From assembly GCF_002847015.1 (NCBI RefSeq), contig NZ_CP025085.1, positions 806,001 through 870,000 of the forward strand: 64,000 nucleotides of DNA. The letters are read 5' to 3'. This DNA comes from Prodigiosinella confusarubida (lineage in GTDB: Bacteria > Pseudomonadota > Gammaproteobacteria > Enterobacterales > Enterobacteriaceae). Shown in pieces: positions 58,244-64,000 of the stretch. The translations under genes and the position numbers were made by a program. How positions within the stretch are numbered: position 1 is the first letter of the stretch; every line of letters begins with the position of its first letter. The notes under the pieces were generated by a model. It saw only the letters and a list, made by a program, of their open reading frames with translations. It was not told where the DNA came from and did not search any database.

Positions 58244-59013
58244 AATCCTTTCTCCTTACCGATATTGCTTGTGCATCGGTGTTGTTGTTGTTTGAGCCAC
58301 TGGTGTACTGCTGCAACATTATTGAGCCGAAAATGCGCTGCAGTTTCTCCCGGTCCTACTTTGATGGATAGACCGTTCAGCGTGTTGACCTGGTGAAAAC
58401 CGGCTTCATCTGTCAGATCATCGCCAATAAATACCGGGATACGGCCAGAAAAAGGGTGTTCCTGCATGAAGGCACCAATGGCCGTACCTTTATCTACCCC
58501 ATGTGGCTTGAGTTCCACCACGCATTTCCCAGGTTGCAACATCAGTTGCGGATAGGCGTGGCAGAGAGATTCCGCCAGTATCAGAATGTCCTGTTGGTAT
58601 TCAGGAACCTGGCGATAGTGCAATGCAAACGCGATACCTTTGCTTTCCAGCTTACTGCCAGGGAAAACGGACATCGCTATAGTGAGTCGCTCCTTTAGGG
58701 CCTGTAGCATTCCTGTTGGTAGGGTAATCCGATGTACCTGGCCCAGACTGTCACGTCGCTCTGCACCGTGCACTCCTGCCAGCGGTAACGTCAGAGGTGC
58801 AAGCAGATTATCCAGTTCTGACACAGCGCGGCCTGATACCAGGGCCAGAGCACCATTACTGTATTCAGCGAGGGCATGTAGCGTGTGGAGAACCGAAGAG
58901 GGAATGACAACCTGCTCTGGTGTGGGTTTTATCTCCGCCAGGGTACCATCCAAATCAAAGAAAAAAGCGTAATTATCTTGATGTAGTGGGCTAACTGGCA
59001 TGTCGTCAGTCAT
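58240..59013 (-). CDS. otsB: Trehalose-6-phosphate phosphatase
   Basis: The 257-residue HAD phosphatase resembles E. coli OtsB (266 aa). Motif I is FFFDLDGTLAEIKP near residue 17, SGR near 60, LKPHGVDKG near 168 and GDDLTDE near 192. It dephosphorylates trehalose-6-phosphate to trehalose, an osmotic and desiccation protectant. The start follows GGAGGAACGGGAAC. It is the first gene of otsBA. Confidence 0.94.
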   Translation of the reverse strand: MTDDMPVSPLHQDNYAFFFDLDGTLAEIKPTPEQVVIPSSVLHTLHALAEYSNGALALVSGRAVSELDNLLAPLTLPLAGVHGAERRDSLGQVHRITLPTGMLQALKERLTIAMSVFPGSKLESKGIAFALHYRQVPEYQQDILILAESLCHAYPQLMLQPGKCVVELKPHGVDKGTAIGAFMQEHPFSGRIPVFIGDDLTDEAGFHQVNTLNGLSIKVGPGETAAHFRLNNVAAVHQWLKQQQHRCTSNIGKEKGL

Positions 59014-59700
59014 GTTCCCGTTCCTCCTTTATAATATTTTTCAATGCGTTAAAACTGGGCGCGCCGAATTGCCGTCAGCCCCATATATTCTTATTTCTCC
59101 TGGTGACTAATCATTACTGTGTTAAGTATAGACCTTGAGCCAGGTTATGCGATATGAAGCCGGCCACTGTAACGTCAAGCCAGGGCGCGTGTTGGTGGAG
59201 ATTCTGACCGTCAGAATAGTAGAAAAATGATACCACAAGCGGTGTGTAAGAACCGCTGGGTGTAGTTTTCTGGCGACAACTTACTGTTCACGCGTCTCAA
59301 AAAGGAGACGGATAATTCATTGAAATATAATAAATAATTTATTTTTGAATTAAAGTGTCTTGTATCTGCGACATATCGGGTGATCTCCCGTTCATTCCTA
59401 AGGTGGGTAGGTTGAACAGTAAATAGTGAAGTAATAAAAAATTCTTTACTTATCAACCGATAATTCAAGGTTACTCCTTTCGTTCGACTCTTGTTTGATA
59501 TTTTGGCATAATATGTGCTTAACTTAACGCGTAGATGCTCATTCCACCTTCTATGTTTGCTCCGGCTTCATAAACCTGGGAATGACGCAGAGCCGTTTAC
59601 GGTGCTTATCGTCCAACACCATATGAAGGATATCTTCATTGGACTTTTCGGACATGACGTTGAGTGAGGCACCACAAATTGTCTTATAGACCTGATTTTA
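59014..59700. other. Gene-free region upstream of otsB
   Basis: No convincing gene is seen here. The 59507-59580 part is weakly similar to 62870-62940 (ACGTAGAT...CATG, then a CCTGGTT-like stretch). This suggests the duplication described for 59.7-59.9 kb extends further in diverged form. The rest is AT-rich and includes the presumed otsB promoter. Confidence 0.4.
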
Positions 59701-59703
59701 TTT

Positions 59704-59736
59704 AACGCTTGTCGTTTATCGGCAAGCGTTTTTTTT
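59704..59736 (+). terminator. Terminator, duplicated copy
   Basis: AACGCTTG (59704-59711) pairs with CAAGCGTT (59723-59730), followed by a T-run. The same hairpin with one base change in the loop occurs at 62941-62971 in the same orientation, as part of a longer direct repeat. Confidence 0.75.
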
Positions 59737-59870
59737 CGTGTCAGGGAAAGCCATTAACCGCGTAGCAGTATTTTGCCCTGGCAGCTCAGCCGCTGTTCAT
59801 TGGCCGTCGCTTGAACCGTATTAGAAAGATCGAATAGCGTAATATCAGATCAACGCTGATGAAGCTTGTA
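59737..59870 (-). pseudogene. Decayed 3' fragment of the quinone-oxidoreductase-like gene
   Basis: This stretch matches 62972-63105 with many identical runs, for example CGTGTCAGGGAAAGCC, ATTAACCGCGTAGCAG and AAAGATCGAATAGCG, then loses 13 bp and decays. It corresponds to the C-terminal 40 or so codons of the intact gene at 62989-63966. No start or open frame remains. With the copy at 62.93 kb it forms imperfect direct repeats of about 170 bp. Confidence 0.8.
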
Positions 59871-60017
59871 CCACGTTATGCGACTTACCGTAGTAAAACG
59901 GTAGAACGGGCATTTCACCAAGTTAAATCAGAGGCAATTTATCCCCTTTCGTATTTGTGAACCTCATGTTAAAATACGTTATGTATTCTAATATATAACG
60001 AGAAGAGAAAGGTACGC

Positions 60018-61931
60018 GTGAGAACTTATATCTTTGATTTAGATGGGACTATAGTTACAAACGGCAAAGTTATACATGATGTTATTGCTAACAAAATTTC
60101 ATCATTAGCTGATAAGTATACTGTGATATTCGCTTCTGCAAGGCCAATCAGGGATATGTTGCCGCTGATACCAGAAAATCTCCGAAATTGCCTGATGGTT
60201 GGATGTAATGGAGGTATGGCATGGGAGAAAAACGCGTTTGTCTTTTCACATACTTTTGCCGATGAAAAAGCAAAGAGAATAGTTAGTTTCCTCAAGGCAA
60301 ATAAGATCCCTTATGTCTTGGATGGCAACTGGAAATTTTCAGTATCAGACATAAGCCATGACTTCCATTCATATATAAGATCACTATCAGAGAATGAAAC
60401 GAGTGAAGAATATATTTTTGATAGTGGTATCACTAAAATATTAGTTTTGGATGGATGCTCAAGAGAAAAAATAAACACATTCTTCCATAACGAAGATTTT
60501 AATTTTAATATTCATCATCATAGGAATGAAAACATTTTTGATATTACACCTCAAGTGGAGAATAAGTACTTATCTTTGTCTAAACTGGGTGTGAGTTTTG
60601 AAGAGGCGATTGTTTTTGGGAATGATGAAAATGATTTTGCTATGTTGGATAATGCTCGGCTTTCTGTTTTCGTCGGTGCTATGTCTGACTACCCGAAAGC
60701 GACATTTTACTGTCGGACTGAATATATCCCAACAATTTTAAATGAAGTCTCTGATACATTTGACCGAGGGATTAATAAACATTATGTAAATAAACAACAA
60801 ATAGCAATTGAAAGTATTGATGATTTAATCCGTTTACAGAAAACCACCAGTAGTTGGGTACCTTGTGAACCTGATATTCTGTTGAAACTACAAATTGCAA
60901 AAATATCATCCTGGATTGGATATTCATTGTATGAATTGTATAGTATTGCTTTGGAAAGAAGTGTTTTTCATAAAAAAAGAGGCATTACCTCTCCAAAAGA
61001 AGATGATGGAGGAAAGAAGAGTTCTTCATTATATAAGATGAAGGAATCAATGATTGTTGCACTCAATAAAGAATTGTTGAGAATTAAAAACAATCTTGAG
61101 TTTTCTTCTTCCTTACACAATGAGGTTAGATATAAAAGAATCAATGAGCGATTGAATAATTCAGCCTTGATTATAGAAAAAATACTCACCATGACAAACA
61201 CGCTTCTTTCTGAAATAAATATCCAAAACGATGATTCAACTGAATTTGTTAATATTCATCATGAATGTTTTATTTCTCCATCTTTACCGGTTCGAGAACA
61301 TGAAGGTGAGATTTCGCATTCCGTAACGAAAAAAATGCGAATGATGTATTCTAATTATATTAATCTGGAAGTTCCAACCGTAGAGTGTTGTTGTGCGATT
61401 CTTAATGACTTTGAATTTGACTGGTCTAATACTCCATTTATTCATGATCTCAGTCGGCAAATAGAAGACGAAGTTTATCATGCAATTATATTACGAGAGG
61501 AGTATGAAAAACACGGAGGAGGTGGGCCTGCATTAAATTCTCATTTTAGATTTTGGCAGATGGCGAGAGGGGAAGATCTCCCTACACGTCTTTATATCCA
61601 CCAGAAAATGGGTGAATGGATAGGTATCGATGCCGCTATTATGCAAGTATTGACTTGCAATGATAGTGATGTAACAGAAATTTATACGTCTATTGTCAGT
61701 GATGAAATAAATCATACTCGTTTAGGAACATATTGGATCGATCAATATTGTGATGATTATGAAAAGGTTAAAGAAAAGGCATTAAATAAAAGAAAACAGT
61801 TCGATGAAACTGACGAAGGGCCAGTAAAATTTCCGGTTAATGAGTATGTATGCGAGCTATGTGAATTCAAACGTGATGAAATTATTCAGCTTTTAGAACG
61901 TGAGTCTACATTCGGACGGTTAAATGGATAA
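60018..61931 (+). CDS. HAD phosphatase fused to a ferritin-like diiron domain
   Basis: This 637-residue protein starts at a GTG after AAAGG. Residues 1-235 are a Cof-like HAD hydrolase: IFDLDGT at 5-11, ASARP, and GNDENDFAML at 201-210. Residues 260-420 are helical and of unknown type. Residues 440-580 look like a four-helix diiron domain: Glu451 or Glu456, E485xxH488 (EVYH), Glu533 and E563xxH566 (EINH). Each ligand set is complete. The gene is AT-rich and starts a unit with an RdgB-like gene. I know no characterised protein with this fusion. Oxygenase chemistry is an inference. Confidence 0.75.
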   Translation: MRTYIFDLDGTIVTNGKVIHDVIANKISSLADKYTVIFASARPIRDMLPLIPENLRNCLMVGCNGGMAWEKNAFVFSHTFADEKAKRIVSFLKANKIPYVLDGNWKFSVSDISHDFHSYIRSLSENETSEEYIFDSGITKILVLDGCSREKINTFFHNEDFNFNIHHHRNENIFDITPQVENKYLSLSKLGVSFEEAIVFGNDENDFAMLDNARLSVFVGAMSDYPKATFYCRTEYIPTILNEVSDTFDRGINKHYVNKQQIAIESIDDLIRLQKTTSSWVPCEPDILLKLQIAKISSWIGYSLYELYSIALERSVFHKKRGITSPKEDDGGKKSSSLYKMKESMIVALNKELLRIKNNLEFSSSLHNEVRYKRINERLNNSALIIEKILTMTNTLLSEINIQNDDSTEFVNIHHECFISPSLPVREHEGEISHSVTKKMRMMYSNYINLEVPTVECCCAILNDFEFDWSNTPFIHDLSRQIEDEVYHAIILREEYEKHGGGGPALNSHFRFWQMARGEDLPTRLYIHQKMGEWIGIDAAIMQVLTCNDSDVTEIYTSIVSDEINHTRLGTYWIDQYCDDYEKVKEKALNKRKQFDETDEGPVKFPVNEYVCELCEFKRDEIIQLLERESTFGRLNG

Positions 61932-62526
61932 GAATATGCGTATTATATTGGCAACTCAGAATAGTGGGAAGTTGAAGGAGTTCTCATCTATTGCAAAACT
62001 CGCTTGTGCAAGTGTTAATTTTGAGATCAAACCTATCGCTAATGATATCGGTGATATTCATGAGACTGGCGATAATTATCTAGACAATGCATTGATAAAA
62101 GCTGAAACCGTTTATGCTTTCTACCATAGCCCCGTGCTTTCTGATGATTCGGGTCTTGAACTCATTGATTTTAACAATATCCCGGGTGTTTATTCTGCGC
62201 GATTCGCTGGTATTTCTGCTAACGATGGGGAAAACAGGAATAAACTTTGTGAATTTATGACATCGAATTCTGTTTCTTCTACCCCGGCGCGATACCGTTG
62301 TTTACTTATTTATAAACCAGATGTAGCATCTTATTTCAAATTTGAAGCAATTTGGGATGGGGTGATCACAACCGATTTAAGAGGAAATTCCGGCTTTGGC
62401 TATGACCCTATGTTCATCCCAAATGGTTTTAGATGCACAGCAGCAGAATTAGATAATGAAGTTAAAAATAAAGTTTCTCATAGAGCAAAAGCTTTATTTG
62501 GGCTTTTCAAATTTTTGGGAGCGTAG
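61924..62526 (+). CDS. RdgB/HAM1-family non-canonical NTP pyrophosphatase
   Basis: The 200-residue protein overlaps the previous gene by 8 bp; an ATG at 61936 is an alternative and fits the usual family N terminus better. Family motifs are all present: LATQNSGKLKEF, ETGDNYLDNALIKAE, LSDDSGLEL, PGVYSARFAG, GNSGFGYDPMFIPNG and KVSHRAK. RdgB removes pyrophosphate from ITP, dITP and XTP. As the chromosomal rdgB normally lies elsewhere, this is probably a second, transferred paralogue tied to the fusion gene. Confidence 0.88.
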   Translation: MDKNMRIILATQNSGKLKEFSSIAKLACASVNFEIKPIANDIGDIHETGDNYLDNALIKAETVYAFYHSPVLSDDSGLELIDFNNIPGVYSARFAGISANDGENRNKLCEFMTSNSVSSTPARYRCLLIYKPDVASYFKFEAIWDGVITTDLRGNSGFGYDPMFIPNGFRCTAAELDNEVKNKVSHRAKALFGLFKFLGA

Positions 62527-62529
62527 ATA

Positions 62530-62772
62530 ATGTCGTTTCTTGATGTGTTTGGTTACATAGGGACGGTAGTCGTTGCGCTATCATTTATCTGTAAGAGTAT
62601 TTTACGGTTAAGGCTACTAAATATGATAGGCGCCACAATAATAACACTATATGCATTAACAATACGAGCATATCCAGTTGCCGTTCTCGATGGCCTTATA
62701 GTAATAATTAATGGATATCAACTATATCTGATTTATAAAAGTAAAAAAGGTATCAGGATAAATGCCTTGTAA
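62530..62772 (+). CDS. Small membrane protein, three helices (SemiSWEET-like)
   Basis: The 80-residue protein starts 3 bp after the RdgB-like gene. It shows three hydrophobic helices, near 6-22, 30-46 and 50-70, and a conserved-looking LLNMIGATIITLYALTIRAYPVA stretch, cut here to its outline. The size and layout recall SemiSWEET or PQ-loop half-transporters and small YgjV-like proteins. No function is known to me. Confidence 0.6.
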   Translation: MSFLDVFGYIGTVVVALSFICKSILRLRLLNMIGATIITLYALTIRAYPVAVLDGLIVIINGYQLYLIYKSKKGIRINAL

Positions 62773-62940
62773 TTAAGTGCTTTTATATCTCGGTAAAATA
62801 GATGGCTTTCCAAAATATGGTAAATAATCATGTAATTAAAATTAATTGCATGCCTGTTATATTTCACGTTACATGTGTGTAATCCAGCACGTAGATTCCC
62901 ATGCCATATTTTCCCTGGTTTTATAAATCTGATTTTATTT

Positions 62941-62971
62941 AACGCTTGTCGCTTATCGGCAAGCGTTTTTT
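62941..62971 (+). terminator. Terminator after the HAD-diiron operon
   Basis: AACGCTTG (62941-62948) pairs with CAAGCGTT (62960-62967), then a T-run. It ends plus-strand transcription from 60-62.8 kb. It is the parent or sibling of the copy at 59.7 kb. Confidence 0.82.
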
Positions 62972-62988
62972 CGTGTCAGGGAAAGCCA

Positions 62989-63966
62989 TTAACCGCGTAG
63001 CAGTATTTTACCCTGGCGCCCAGGTCGTTCGCTGGCCGTCACCGCCTGAACCGCGTCGGAAAGATCGAATAGCGAGTCTACCGGCAGTATCAGATCACCG
63101 CTGGCAGCCAGATGTATCAATTCGCCGATCATCCGTTGCTTATCTTGGGCTGGCACCGTGCTGGCTACTTTACTGGCCCAAAATCCCTTAATGGTCACCT
63201 GTTTGAAAATCATGTCACCGGAACTGATTTGCATAGGTTGACCGCTCATGGCACCAAACGAAACCAGCACTCCTCCTTCACTCAGCAGATGTAACAAATC
63301 GCCACTGCTTTTACCGCCTACAGAGTCAACTGCACGTACCAGTGGTTTTCCGTCCAACAGGGCAGCAATCTGTTCTTGCCAGTCGGGATGGTCGGTCGAA
63401 ATCGTATTTCTCAATCCTAGTGCGGCCATCTCTTTGATGGTCCCATGGCGACGAACCAGATTAATGACATGAATTCCCCGTGATTTTGCCAGCATGGCTA
63501 CGGTTTTCCCAACTGTACCGTTGGCGGCGTTCTGAATCATCCATTGTCCGGGTTTGATATCAAGGTATTCCAGCAGCATCAATGCGCTTACCGGCATAGC
63601 AATCAGTTGGCAACCAACCTTGTCATTAATCTCATCCGGTAATGGTACCGCCGCTGTAGCCGTTGCCAGAAAATATTCCGCCCAGGTGCCATGTACGCCA
63701 GCGGTTACCACGCGCTGACCGATTTTCAGGTGCTGCACGTTACTACCGAGAGCATCGATTACGCCGGCGGCTTCACTACCACCGATTCCGGGTAACACCG
63801 GTTTATGGCCGTACATTCCCCTTATTGTCCAAAGATCGTGGTTATGAATGGGAGAATAGGTCATGCGAACAAGGATTTGTTCAGGACCTGGTTGGGGTTG
63901 AGGTACTTCGGTCAGAGTAAGGACTTCGGCCGGATTGCCAAATGAAGCGTGGGTGACACTGCGCAT
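62989..63966 (-). CDS. MDR-family quinone oxidoreductase-like (zinc-independent) dehydrogenase
   Basis: The 325-residue MDR protein has the GroES domain ending near 125 and the nucleotide motif NAANGTVGKTVAMLAKSRG near residue 147. It lacks zinc Cys ligands and has PIHNHDLWTIRGMYG near residue 40, typical of enoyl reductase (MECR/ETR-like) and quinone oxidoreductase members. It reduces alpha-beta-unsaturated carbonyls or quinones with NADPH. The 3' end is duplicated as a decayed copy at 59.74 kb. Confidence 0.88.
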   Translation of the reverse strand: MRSVTHASFGNPAEVLTLTEVPQPQPGPEQILVRMTYSPIHNHDLWTIRGMYGHKPVLPGIGGSEAAGVIDALGSNVQHLKIGQRVVTAGVHGTWAEYFLATATAAVPLPDEINDKVGCQLIAMPVSALMLLEYLDIKPGQWMIQNAANGTVGKTVAMLAKSRGIHVINLVRRHGTIKEMAALGLRNTISTDHPDWQEQIAALLDGKPLVRAVDSVGGKSSGDLLHLLSEGGVLVSFGAMSGQPMQISSGDMIFKQVTIKGFWASKVASTVPAQDKQRMIGELIHLAASGDLILPVDSLFDLSDAVQAVTASERPGRQGKILLRG

Positions 63967-64000
63967 TCTGGTTTCCTTATAGTATTTTCGCCGGAAAAAC

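Noticed and set aside
59211-59468. An 85-residue minus-strand open frame upstream of otsB
   Set aside because: It has no recognisable ribosome binding site, domain or conserved neighbour.

Overview
The window is chromosomal DNA of an enterobacterium of the soft-rot family Pectobacteriaceae (Dickeya, Pectobacterium, Brenneria or a relative). The housekeeping genes are close to those of E. coli in sequence and order, and a secreted exo-polygalacturonosidase (PehX type) lies between rep and gppA. The genus cannot be fixed from these data alone.

Core part, 1-35.7 kb: the end of ilvM with ilvE-ilvD-ilvA (branched-chain amino acids), a DUF2461 gene, the divergent ilvY/ilvC pair, divergent putP/putA (proline use) with PutA-type operator repeats between them, ppiC, rep, pehX, gppA-rhlB, trxA, rho, and the complete enterobacterial common antigen operon wecA-wzzE-wecB-wecC-wecD-wecE-wzxE-wecF-wzyE-wecG. 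It ends with the tRNA array Arg(CCG)-His-Leu(CAG)-Pro(TGG), as in E. coli argX-hisR-leuT-proM.

Accessory part, 35.8-56.8 kb, mostly AT-rich. (1) 36.2-40.3 kb: an amidohydrolase and a three-gene ABC importer of the ThiXYZ (thiamin-pyrimidine precursor) type. (2) 40.5-44.6 kb, minus strand: a TPP riboswitch followed by a Nudix hydrolase, a MilB/BcmB-type CMP N-glycosidase, a MilA-type CMP hydroxymethylase (thymidylate synthase fold with the CMP-specific substitutions), a SAM methyltransferase and an EamA transporter. Together these match a pathway to bacimethrin, a methoxypyrimidine thiamin antivitamin. (3) 45.2-56.8 kb: a second natural-product-like cluster with a sedoheptulose-7-phosphate cyclase (2-epi-5-epi-valiolone synthase type), a ROK kinase, MDR and SDR dehydrogenases, a TIM-barrel isomerase-like protein, a HAD phosphatase, a Nudix hydrolase, an alpha/beta hydrolase, an acyltransferase, a Gfo/Idh oxidoreductase and an MFS exporter. 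A MerR regulator sits inside the cluster. Two promoters, before the exporter and before the hydrolase-cyclase operon, share a nearly identical 22-bp dyad in the stretched spacer typical of MerR-controlled promoters.

From 56.8 kb: otsA-otsB (trehalose), then a 3-kb AT-rich insert (60.0-62.8 kb) encoding a HAD phosphatase fused to a ferritin-like diiron domain, an RdgB/HAM1-type NTP pyrophosphatase and a small membrane protein. The insert lies between two direct copies of the 3' end of a quinone-oxidoreductase-like gene plus its terminator. The intact gene is at 62989-63966 and a decayed fragment is at 59.7-59.9 kb.
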